This document shows positions 7,222-13,418 of a DNA stretch of 25,359 bases, piece after piece. The position numbers and the translations under genes were made by a program. The stretch covers positions 1-25,359 of the IMG/VR virus record IMGVR_UViG_3300037493_002157. One strand, 5' to 3'. This stretch comes from a virus. Position 1 is the stretch's first letter. Each line of letters starts with the position of its first letter. The notes under the pieces were generated by a model. That model searched no databases and was not told where the DNA came from. It saw nothing but the letters and a program-made list of their open reading frames with translations.

Positions 7222-8502
7222 ATGGCAATAATCACACTCGACTTTGAAAGTTTTTACAGTAAGACCTATAGCCTATCTAAGCTAACGACGGAGGAGTATG
7301 TTAATGGTGATGAGTTTGAAGTTATCGGTGTAGGCGTTAAGGTAGGGGAAGCGGCGACGAGCTGGCATACAGGGAGCAAGGAAGAGATAGCGCAAGCCTT
7401 ACACGAGTACGACCTACCAAACAACACGCTCTTGTGCCATAACACCTTCTTTGATGCAACGATACTGTATGAGTTCTTTGGTATCACCGCTAAGAAGAAT
7501 CTCGACACTCTGTCGATGGCTCGTGCGATACATGGCATATCAGTAGGTGGTAGCCTCGCAAAACTAGCAGAGCACTACGAGCTTGGGGTTAAGGGGGATG
7601 AGGTTGTGAACGCACTGGGTAAGCACACCAAAGACTTCACGCAGGAAGAGCTTGCAAGGTACGGTGAGTATTGCATTAACGATGTGGAGCTGACCCACGA
7701 CTTATTCTTTAAACTCCTATCTCAGTTCAATGTGCAGGAGCTGACCCTAATCGATATAACTATTAAGATGGCGGTAAAACCTACATTAGTAGTAGACTTA
7801 CCTATGCTAGAGAGCTATCTGTACGAAGTAAGAGAAAAGAAAGAAGCCTTAATAAACTCTATCGAGGCAGACAAATCACAGATAATGAGTAACCCTAAGT
7901 TCGCTGCGTTACTCGAAGGGCTAGGGGTTGAACCCCCTATGAAAGTGTCACCTACTACAGGAAAACTTACTTATGCTTTTGCAAAAACAGATGATGGGCT
8001 TAAAGCACTACTGGAACACGCAGACCCAACCGTTCAAGCACTGGTCGCAACCCGACTCGGAGTTAAGAGTACCATTGAAGAAACACGAACAGACCGTTTT
8101 ATCGAAATTGCTAAACGAACTGATTACTTACCCATACCGTTAAACTATTACGGGGCGGCGACAGGGCGATGGTCAGCTTGTTTAGTTGCAGATACAATGC
8201 TTAAAGTGTATGATGTAGTCGAAGGGGTAGTAGACAAACGTATTGTCGATGTTCTCCTAGATGACCTTATATGGGACGGGGAAGAGTTTGTATCTCATGA
8301 GGGTGTAGTGTTTAACGGGTATGCAGAGGTGATGTCATATGACGGAATTACAGGAACAAAAGACCACATCGTGTTCACAGAAGATGGAGAGAGGACTCTA
8401 CTTGAAGCACTGCAAGGACAAAGTAGAATCTCGATTGCAGATAGCGTTACAGAAGACAAAGTGGAGTCCGCTAGAATCTTTAAGGTTACCGACAAAAGCT
8501 AA
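7222..8502 (+). CDS. polA: DNA polymerase A, N-terminal half fused to N-intein
   Basis: 426 residues. Residues 1-319 are the 3'-5' exonuclease domain plus the start of the polymerase domain: exo I DFE at 7-9, exo II HNTFFD at 73-78, exo III YCIND at 150-154, and the conserved TGRWS at 314-318. Proofreading residues look intact; there is no 5' nuclease domain. At C320 the polymerase stops and an intein begins (CLVADTML, block A; GTKDHIVF, block B). The protein ends in TAA at 8500-8502, after the intein N-fragment. The rest of the polymerase is encoded from 9120 in another frame. A purine-rich GGGGG lies before the ATG. Joined, the exteins would give about 608 residues, normal for a phage polymerase. 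Confidence 0.93.
   Translation: MAIITLDFESFYSKTYSLSKLTTEEYVNGDEFEVIGVGVKVGEAATSWHTGSKEEIAQALHEYDLPNNTLLCHNTFFDATILYEFFGITAKKNLDTLSMARAIHGISVGGSLAKLAEHYELGVKGDEVVNALGKHTKDFTQEELARYGEYCINDVELTHDLFFKLLSQFNVQELTLIDITIKMAVKPTLVVDLPMLESYLYEVREKKEALINSIEADKSQIMSNPKFAALLEGLGVEPPMKVSPTTGKLTYAFAKTDDGLKALLEHADPTVQALVATRLGVKSTIEETRTDRFIEIAKRTDYLPIPLNYYGAATGRWSACLVADTMLKVYDVVEGVVDKRIVDVLLDDLIWDGEEFVSHEGVVFNGYAEVMSYDGITGTKDHIVFTEDGERTLLEALQGQSRISIADSVTEDKVESARIFKVTDKS
8179..8499 (+). other. N-terminal half of a split intein (107 aa)
   Basis: The coding sequence from the Cys codon at 8179 to the stop gives an intein N-fragment. Cys1 directly follows the polymerase motif GRWSA. Block A (CLVADTMLKVYD) is followed by the beta-rich splicing domain and block B with TxxH (TGTKDH, T379 and H382 of the host ORF). 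The last segment, KVESARIFKVTDKS, looks like the strand that in contiguous inteins leads into the C-terminal block. Together with the C-half at 9120-9197 the intein totals 133 residues, minimal intein size. Confidence 0.88.
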
Positions 8503-9139
8503 ACTGCTGTGCAGATGTATTTGCGGTAGGGAGTACAGGGTTAGGGTATCCGACATACTATGTGGGGGTTCGCTACAATGTAGAGCCTGTAGTGATAGAG
8601 CGTGGGGAGATGCACGACAAACACCCCTAGAGGAATTAAAGAGAAGAGCTGAAGTAGGTGTTAAAGTTAGGGAAGGAAATAGACTTAAGGCATGGGGATA
8701 CTACTGGGATACGTACACCATCTTAGAAGTACAGAGAGTAAGGAGTATTGCCTCTGGGGCTAGGTCTAGGTGTACTAACAAAAACAACAAGTCATACGCT
8801 AACTATGGGGGCAGGGGGGTAGAGTGTAAGTTCCCAACAACAGAGGTAATGACTAAGTGGCTGCTTGATAATTTAGGTGTTCGACCTTCGGATAGGCACT
8901 CAATAGATAGAATAGATAACAACGGGCACTACGAACCTGGAAATATAAGGTGGGCATCCCCTTTAGAGCAAGCACGGAATAAACGTCAGTACAAGTGCAC
9001 TCAACGGGGGGAGCAGATAAGGTACATACTATCCCAAAGACAAGACCTAACACACGAATGCGTTAGAGCGTGGATAAAACAAGGGTTTTCTGTAGAGCAA
9101 ATACTAAATAGGAGTAAACATGATAGAGCCTGTATATGA
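8339..9139 (+). CDS. HNH homing endonuclease between the intein halves
   Basis: 266 residues if started at the ATG at 8339, which has AGAGGTG seven bases upstream. The domains are a cysteine-rich zinc-binding region (C58, C60, C62, C81, C84), a linker with YANYGGRGVE, an HNH core with H187, D190, N202 and N214 (RHSIDRIDNNG, GNIRWASP, QARNKR), and a C-terminal helix-turn-helix (CVRAWIKQGFSVEQIL) that probably helps DNA recognition. This is the architecture of many intein- and intron-borne phage HNH nucleases. It lies in a different frame from both polymerase halves. Its first 50 or so residues overlap the N-intein coding sequence in the +1 frame and carry no recognised domain, so the true start is uncertain. 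It ends 20 bases into the C-half gene. Expected role: cutting intein-free polA alleles to spread the insertion. Confidence 0.87.
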   Translation: MTELQEQKTTSCSQKMERGLYLKHCKDKVESRLQIALQKTKWSPLESLRLPTKAKLLCRCICGREYRVRVSDILCGGSLQCRACSDRAWGDARQTPLEELKRRAEVGVKVREGNRLKAWGYYWDTYTILEVQRVRSIASGARSRCTNKNNKSYANYGGRGVECKFPTTEVMTKWLLDNLGVRPSDRHSIDRIDNNGHYEPGNIRWASPLEQARNKRQYKCTQRGEQIRYILSQRQDLTHECVRAWIKQGFSVEQILNRSKHDRACI

Positions 9140-9197
9140 TATAAAAAACTGCGGACCACGACATAGGTATGCAGCGAATGGGAAATTAGTACACAAC
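9120..9197 (+). other. C-terminal half of a split intein (26 aa)
   Basis: The peptide runs from its own ATG through EPVYDIKN, CGPRHRY (block F histidine) and AANGKLVHN (block G, ending His-Asn), and is followed by Cys as the first extein residue. All residues needed for the C-terminal splicing steps are visible. At 26 residues it is clearly shorter than the 35-40 residue C-fragments of well known natural split inteins; it seems to lack one N-terminal beta strand, which is present on the N-half instead. Confidence 0.88.
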
Positions 9198-10067
9198 TGC
9201 GGTGGGCAACGGGCAAATTTCCAAAACCTACCTAGAAACTCTACGCTCAAGAAGGCTATCGTTGCACCAGAAGGTTATGTGGTAGTGGGGGCTGACTTAT
9301 CTAACATTGAGCTACGAGTAGGGTTATGGGTATGCGGCGAGATGGAAGCACTCAAGTCGTTAGGTGAAGGTCGGGATTTGTACAAAGAGTTCGCCAGCTT
9401 AGTGTTTAACGTAGCGTATGAGGACGTGAGTAAAGACCAACGGTTTATTGGTAAAACATCTCAGCTCGGTCTTATCTTCGGTGTCGGTGCTGGGAAACTA
9501 CGGGAAGCTATTAAGGTCGGGTCAGGCACAGACATCGGTGAGATGGAAGCGAAGCGCATCGTTGACTTATACCGTGCAACCTACAAGGGGGTGACAGCGT
9601 TTTGGAAGACGTGCACAAATGCTATCACCGCAATGGGTAACGACGAGGGGTTTACTTTTGGGCAAGACGGGTTGTATGTAGCAGAAGGTAAACGAGGTGT
9701 TAAGTTCCCTTCAGGGTTGTATATGCAGTACCCACTACTAGCAAATGTGGTAGATGAAAAGACAGGTGAGAAAGGGTACAAGTATAAAATGCGTAACGGT
9801 TATGATAGACTTTACGGCGGTAAATTGACTAATAATTTAGTACAGGGAACGGCACGTTGCGTTATGTCAGAGGCAATGGTTCGCATTGCAGATAAGTACC
9901 AGATTGCTCTAACGGTACACGATGCGCTATATATTGTTGTGCCAGAAGCTGAGGCACAGGAAGCCTTAGATTATTTAATTGAAGAGATGTGCAAACCACC
10001 GTTGTGGATGCAGGGCATCCCACTAGCGGCTGAGGGTGGGTGGGGTAGAAGTATCGCAGATTGTTAA
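9120..10067 (+). CDS. polA: C-intein fused to DNA polymerase A, C-terminal half
   Basis: 315 residues. Residues 1-26 are the intein C-fragment and residue 27 is the +1 Cys. The polymerase then resumes with CGGQRANFQNLPR. Motif A is GADLSNIELR (D59). Motif B is R108-K112-L116-F120 (RFIGKTSQLGLIFG). A conserved NNLVQG (Q242) and motif C VHDA (D268) follow. The nucleotide-selecting position equal to E. coli F762 or T7 Y526 is Leu, and motif C has Ala after the catalytic Asp instead of the usual Glu. The start is certain: an in-frame TAA lies at 9105-9107, then GGAG at 9111-9114, then ATG at 9120. It is therefore translated as its own gene. Confidence 0.93.
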   Translation: MIEPVYDIKNCGPRHRYAANGKLVHNCGGQRANFQNLPRNSTLKKAIVAPEGYVVVGADLSNIELRVGLWVCGEMEALKSLGEGRDLYKEFASLVFNVAYEDVSKDQRFIGKTSQLGLIFGVGAGKLREAIKVGSGTDIGEMEAKRIVDLYRATYKGVTAFWKTCTNAITAMGNDEGFTFGQDGLYVAEGKRGVKFPSGLYMQYPLLANVVDEKTGEKGYKYKMRNGYDRLYGGKLTNNLVQGTARCVMSEAMVRIADKYQIALTVHDALYIVVPEAEAQEALDYLIEEMCKPPLWMQGIPLAAEGGWGRSIADC

Positions 10068-10076
10068 GGAGGAAAG

Positions 10077-10157
10077 ATGGATATGTATGATGCTATAGCA
10101 TTACAGGTAACAGCGGTTGTATTACTAGGAACGACGATATGGTTATCTCTAAAATAG
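10077..10157 (+). CDS. Very small membrane protein
   Basis: 26 residues beginning MDMYDAIALQ, with an almost ideal Shine-Dalgarno site (AAGGAGG) before the ATG. The body VTAVVLLGTTIWLSL is one hydrophobic segment. The strong ribosome site directly behind the polymerase stop makes translation likely despite the size. Function unknown. Confidence 0.5.
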   Translation: MDMYDAIALQVTAVVLLGTTIWLSLK

Positions 10158-10288
10158 CCCCCGTTGAAAGAGTTGAGCAAGTGCACCCACATAAACATTC
10201 GTGGGTGTTGTATCAAGACAAACGGTATAGGTGGTGTAGGGACTGCAAGAAAATAGAACCTGCCACGACGTTTAGAGTTCCGAGTTAA
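10139..10288 (+). CDS. Small putative zinc-binding protein
   Basis: 49 residues beginning MVISKIAPVERVEQVHPHKH. It has histidines in HPHKHSW and a cysteine pair in WCRDCKK, so a small zinc ribbon or knuckle is possible (inference). It overlaps the previous small gene by 19 bases in another frame, with AGGA upstream. Family not recognised. Confidence 0.5.
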   Translation: MVISKIAPVERVEQVHPHKHSWVLYQDKRYRWCRDCKKIEPATTFRVPS

Positions 10289-10321
10289 GGAACAGGTAGT
10301 GTAAATTTACGAGGGTAGACC

Positions 10322-10747
10322 ATGTTTAAAGTTCAAAAGTTACGCGATGATGCTATTATACCAAGTCGCGCTCACCCAGAAGATGCTGGGTTGGATATAC
10401 ACTGCGTTGACAGCTTCACACTGTTAGTCGGTGAGCACAAGCTGATACACACAGGGATAGCCATAGAGATACCTAAAGGATACGAAGCCCAGATTAGACC
10501 ACGGTCAGGGTTGGCTATGAAGCAGTGCATTACAGTATTAAACGCGCCAGGCACAATAGATTCTAATTATAGGGGTGAGGTTGGCGTGGTACTTATTAAC
10601 CTAGGCAGTGCACCTAGCACGTTTAAGTCAGGCGATAGAATTGCCCAGATGGTATTCGCCAGAGTAGATTTGTCTGAACTAACTGAAGTAGATACCTTGA
10701 ATAAATCAACCAGAGGTACTAGTGGGTTCGGCTCAACAGGGGTGTAG
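10322..10747 (+). CDS. dut: Trimeric dUTPase
   Basis: 141 residues with all five motifs of homotrimeric dUTPases: DAGLDI (21-26), PRSGLA (60-65), GTIDSNYRGEV (77-87, catalytic D80), GDRIAQ (104-109) and the C-terminal lid RGTSGFGSTG (131-140). It hydrolyses dUTP to dUMP and pyrophosphate, keeping uracil out of phage DNA and supplying dUMP. Full length, no anomalies. The 33-base gap before it holds GAGGG and a 10-bp palindrome (GTAAATTTAC, 10301-10310). Confidence 0.96.
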   Translation: MFKVQKLRDDAIIPSRAHPEDAGLDIHCVDSFTLLVGEHKLIHTGIAIEIPKGYEAQIRPRSGLAMKQCITVLNAPGTIDSNYRGEVGVVLINLGSAPSTFKSGDRIAQMVFARVDLSELTEVDTLNKSTRGTSGFGSTGV

Positions 10748-10749
10748 CA

Positions 10750-10932
10750 GTGGTGAGTATAGACTATATAAAAAAACAATTGGGTGTTACAGAAATGCAG
10801 GTTAAAATAGCTATTTATAGTGGCGCATTACCCAGACCTACTGACATGGATGAATGGGAGGAAGACCATATAAAACCCTTCTTAGACAATTGGCAGGCGC
10901 GGATAGACCGTAGCAGGGAGGAAGTACGATGA
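10750..10932 (+). CDS. Small protein, possible HTH
   Basis: 60 residues from a GTG at 10750 (a second GTG follows directly), with AGGGG eight bases upstream inside the dUTPase end. The N-terminal part YIKKQLGVTEMQVKIAIYSG resembles a short helix-turn-helix. The C-terminal half is acidic and helical. It ends in an ATGA overlap with the next gene. Weak family evidence. Confidence 0.55.
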   Translation: MVSIDYIKKQLGVTEMQVKIAIYSGALPRPTDMDEWEEDHIKPFLDNWQARIDRSREEVR

Positions 10933-11180
10933 CGTATGTGCAGTTGTTCCACAAGTTAGATACACCCCAGAAGGATGCCTTCTGTGACAACCTCCTAAAC
11001 TTAGGGCTAGTGAGTGAGCTTAACCCTACGGCATGGAACAAAACAATTAAGGCAGCTATCAAAGGGTCTAAAGGTACAGTAAAAAAACTATATCAAGCCT
11101 TTAAACCCCTAGAACCTGCTCAACGTAGTAAATTTTTTCAATCAATGGTAGATGAGGCTAGAAGACAAGATGAAACATGA
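10929..11180 (+). CDS. Small hypothetical protein
   Basis: 83 residues beginning MTYVQLFHKLDTPQKDAFCD, translationally coupled to the previous gene by ATGA, with GGGAGGAAG upstream. It looks all-helical and basic in the middle (TIKAAIKGSKGTVKKLYQAF). No family recognised. Confidence 0.6.
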   Translation: MTYVQLFHKLDTPQKDAFCDNLLNLGLVSELNPTAWNKTIKAAIKGSKGTVKKLYQAFKPLEPAQRSKFFQSMVDEARRQDET

Positions 11181-11391
11181 AAAAGTGTGTGAGTTGGCAT
11201 TACTGATGTTTGATAGCGGGCATTTGACATTACCTGAGCGTGAAACCCTTCTCGCAGAATGGTTTGAACAAAATCCGATTGAGCCTGCGGTTGTACGCCG
11301 TAGCACCCACCCCTTCGCAAGGTCGCAGCAATATATGCCCGACTGGACTAATTGGGTTGACAAAGATGGTGCTTGTTTTTGGCATGAATAA
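11170..11391 (+). CDS. Small hypothetical protein
   Basis: 73 residues from the ATG at 11170, overlapping the previous gene by 11 bases. It begins MKHEKVCELALLMFDSGHLT, helical, and ends with a tryptophan-rich tail (WTNWVDKDGACFWHE). The ATG at 11152 is in frame but deeper inside the upstream gene. Function unknown. Confidence 0.55.
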   Translation: MKHEKVCELALLMFDSGHLTLPERETLLAEWFEQNPIEPAVVRRSTHPFARSQQYMPDWTNWVDKDGACFWHE

Positions 11392-11436
11392 ACCCATCCC
11401 AAATAGATGTAATCACTAAAGCAACTGGAGAATAAA

Positions 11437-11586
11437 ATGGAACATGAAACAGAAAACGTAGATAACACAGATTTAATCCGTCAGATATATGAGCTTACAC
11501 ATGAAGCGGCGGTAGGCAATAGCCCAGCGATTCGACTACGGCTAGAAGAACTGTATAAAGAAGCAGAACTCAGAGGAGTAATGTGA
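11437..11586 (+). CDS. Small acidic helical protein
   Basis: 49 residues beginning MEHETENVDNTDLIRQIYEL. CTGGAG lies eight bases before the ATG and the TGA overlaps the next ATG (TGATG). A 45-base gap upstream holds nothing obvious. No family recognised. Confidence 0.5.
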   Translation: MEHETENVDNTDLIRQIYELTHEAAVGNSPAIRLRLEELYKEAELRGVM

Positions 11587-11933
11587 TGGAAACCGTAATG
11601 GGTATGGCATTAAGATTAGGTATGCACTTGGGTGGTAAGAGTATATCTGCTGCTGAGTTAAGGGCAGCTAGACTATACGCAATAGCTAAATTCAATGAGG
11701 ACAAACCAAAAAAACTAACCCCCGAGGAATTAAAAAGAAACCAGAAAAAATACCGCACAACCAATAGAGAAGCGATTATAGCGCAGCGGAAAGTGTATTA
11801 CGAACAGAACGGTGATCAGCTACGCGCTGCGAAACGTGAAGCATACCGTCTATCAAAGGAGAACGGCGATCATATAAGGATTGCGAAACGTGCAGCGTAC
11901 CGCCTATCAAAGGAGGGTAACCGTGTTACTTGA
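11586..11933 (+). CDS. Basic helical-repeat protein
   Basis: 115 residues from the ATG at 11586 (TGATG overlap, AGAGGAG upstream). The C-terminal half is built of basic helical units: NGDQLRAAKREAYRLSKE followed by NGDHIRIAKRAAYRLSKE, with a degenerate earlier unit (NREAIIAQRKVYYEQ). Repeats of this kind occur in DNA-binding regions of phage nucleases and related proteins, so DNA or RNA binding is likely (inference). No catalytic domain is visible. The last repeat also holds the Shine-Dalgarno site of the next gene. Confidence 0.6.
   Translation: METVMGMALRLGMHLGGKSISAAELRAARLYAIAKFNEDKPKKLTPEELKRNQKKYRTTNREAIIAQRKVYYEQNGDQLRAAKREAYRLSKENGDHIRIAKRAAYRLSKEGNRVT
11808..11915 (+). repeat. Two tandem 54-bp coding repeats
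   Basis: Units 11808-11861 and 11862-11915, each 18 codons, begin AACGG(T/C)GATCA and end with CTATCAAAGGAG. Many differences are at third positions while the protein unit is kept, suggesting an older duplication under selection. Confidence 0.8.
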
Positions 11934-12414
11934 ACATGAGATGTTGACAGAAGTTGCGAGACATAAGTTGGGTACGACCTATCCAGAGCTGGCTGATTAC
12001 TTTATGTTATCCGCGACACAAGTAAGGGAAGCCATGCTACCTCTAATAATAGACGGTAGAGTTATCAAAGGTGAATCTATAGGGGCAGAGGGCGTACTAA
12101 TCACCATAACACAAAAAGGTAAAGATGCGTTGACCGCAGCGAAAGTCAAAGCAAAAGCTGCTATAATAGATAAAAAGTCACGTCCGTTGAAGGACGTAAA
12201 TCCACCCAATGATGCAGTTACCCGACCCGTGCATTACACGGTAGGTAAAATTGAGTGTATCGACGCAATGCGTTCAATGTTGTCGGCGGATGAGTACATA
12301 GGTTTCCTACGAGGAAATATCTTCAAGTATCAATGGCGATACCGTATGAAGAATGGTTTAGAAGATCTGCGTAAAGCGCAGTGGTATTTAGATAGATTAT
12401 TAGAGGCAAGTTAA
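11923..12414 (+). CDS. Winged-helix + DUF3310 fusion protein
   Basis: 163 residues from a GTG at 11923. AGGAGG at 11911-11916 is spaced six bases before it, so GTG is preferred over the internal ATG at 11941. Residues 1-75 look like a winged helix-turn-helix (YPELADYFMLSATQVREAML, then a wing GVLITITQKGKDAL). Residues about 95-160 match DUF3310 (RPVHYTVGKIECIDAM, GNIFKYQWRYRMKNGLEDL, KAQWYLDRLL), a common phage domain sometimes annotated as nucleotide-kinase-like but without a proven role. The fusion suggests DNA binding or regulation joined to the DUF3310 activity. Confidence 0.82.
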   Translation: MLLEHEMLTEVARHKLGTTYPELADYFMLSATQVREAMLPLIIDGRVIKGESIGAEGVLITITQKGKDALTAAKVKAKAAIIDKKSRPLKDVNPPNDAVTRPVHYTVGKIECIDAMRSMLSADEYIGFLRGNIFKYQWRYRMKNGLEDLRKAQWYLDRLLEAS

Positions 12415-12618
12415 ATGAGCACAGGCAGTGACAACACTGACCATGCGACGTACCAAGAGATGCTAGTTAGAGACAAAGCTATCAACATCATACGGCGAAG
12501 GGCAGGTAGTTTAGATACAAGCAATCCTAAAGGGTTATGTCTGTCCTGTGGGAGACCTACAGGACAGGCAAAAAGGTGGTGCAACGCAGCGTGTAGAGAT
12601 TCGACAGATGAAACCTAA
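12415..12618 (+). CDS. Small zinc-finger protein
   Basis: 67 residues beginning MSTGSDNTDHATYQEMLVRD, with the ATG directly after the upstream TAA. The C-terminal half has CLSCGRPT followed by WCNAACRD, a four-cysteine pattern expected for a treble-clef or ribbon zinc finger. Such small proteins are common in phages; possible partners are DNA or RNA polymerase (not demonstrated). Confidence 0.6.
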   Translation: MSTGSDNTDHATYQEMLVRDKAINIIRRRAGSLDTSNPKGLCLSCGRPTGQAKRWCNAACRDSTDET

Positions 12619-12742
12619 AATAATGCGGGTTAAGGGGGTGTGGTGGTGTTGTTATGGAATGGAGTGCGTAGCAGGGAAGACACCCGCGCTTGCCTACAAC
12701 AGGTGGTTATCGTTAGTAGGGTACAGAAATGAAGATTCCTAG
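12608..12742 (+). CDS. Small phage protein (WWCC...TPALAYNRW)
   Basis: 44 residues from the ATG at 12608, overlapping the upstream stop by 11 bases. It reads VKGVWWCCYGMECVAGKTPA then LAYNRWLSLV, a pattern found in many tiny phage ORFs of unknown function. An alternative start is the ATG five codons later. It overlaps the next gene by 14 bases. Confidence 0.5.
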   Translation: MKPKIMRVKGVWWCCYGMECVAGKTPALAYNRWLSLVGYRNEDS

Positions 12743-13418
12743 CTTCACATACAGTTCGATAAGCCGCTTTAAGACCTGCCCTAAACAGTACGAAGCACAT
12801 CAAGTCCTAAAGTATGTCCCCTTCGTGGGCACTACAGCTACTATATACGGTACGGACTTGCACGAAGCGGCGGAAAACTACATCGGTAAGGGTGATGAGT
12901 TGCCGGGGAGGTTTAGTTTTGTTAAGAACTACCTAGACATCTTAAAAAATATTCCCGGTGAGAAACTGTGTGAGTACAAGATGGGGATCGCCAAAACAGA
13001 GGACGGGTATACCTACTGCGATTATGAATCCCCTTTAAGATACTGGAGAGGGATTGCAGATTTAGTTATTATAAATAACGAAGAAGAGAAGGCGTGGGTT
13101 ATCGACTATAAAACAGGGAAGTCGGCGAAGTATGCGGACACAACGCAGCTGGCTTTAATCGCTGCGGCGATATTCCTTGAGTTCCCCCATATCAAAACCG
13201 TTAAAGGGATGTTATTATTTGTTGTGTCAAACGAGACAGTTAAGGATGAGTACGAGTATAGTAATCGTTTCGAGGTGTTTAGTAATCTATCACTACTATT
13301 AGCACGGCGAGCCGTAGCCTATGAAACGAATGTATTCAACGCCATCCCTAATGGTCTTTGTAGGAAGTGGTGCCAAGCTACACGCTGCATTCACAACGGA
13401 AACTATAAGGAGGCGTAA
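12729..13418 (+). CDS. RecB/Cas4-like PD-(D/E)XK nuclease
   Basis: 229 residues. Active-site residues of the RecB-like nuclease fold are visible: H45 (YGTDLHEAAE), D111 (GIADLVI), D126 and K128 (VIDYKTGK), and Q140. Four cysteines are placed as in Fe-S-cluster nucleases of the Cas4/AddB type: C17 near the N-terminus (FKTCPKQYE) and C211, C215 and C220 near the C-terminus. An iron-sulfur cluster closing the domain is therefore likely. Role: exonuclease in phage recombination or end processing. No CRISPR genes are nearby, so this is not evidence of a CRISPR system. Confidence 0.88.
   Translation: MKIPSFTYSSISRFKTCPKQYEAHQVLKYVPFVGTTATIYGTDLHEAAENYIGKGDELPGRFSFVKNYLDILKNIPGEKLCEYKMGIAKTEDGYTYCDYESPLRYWRGIADLVIINNEEEKAWVIDYKTGKSAKYADTTQLALIAAAIFLEFPHIKTVKGMLLFVVSNETVKDEYEYSNRFEVFSNLSLLLARRAVAYETNVFNAIPNGLCRKWCQATRCIHNGNYKEA

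Noticed and set aside
8495-9125. The two frame breaks in the polymerase as sequencing errors in a normal contiguous intein
   Set aside because: Both breaks fall exactly at domain borders. The C-half has its own in-frame stop, GGAG and ATG directly before block F, and three different frames are used. Two chance indels would not produce this. It still deserves read-level confirmation.
12729-13418. Cas4-like gene as part of a CRISPR system
   Set aside because: No repeat array, Cas1, Cas2 or effector genes are present; the neighbours are phage genes.
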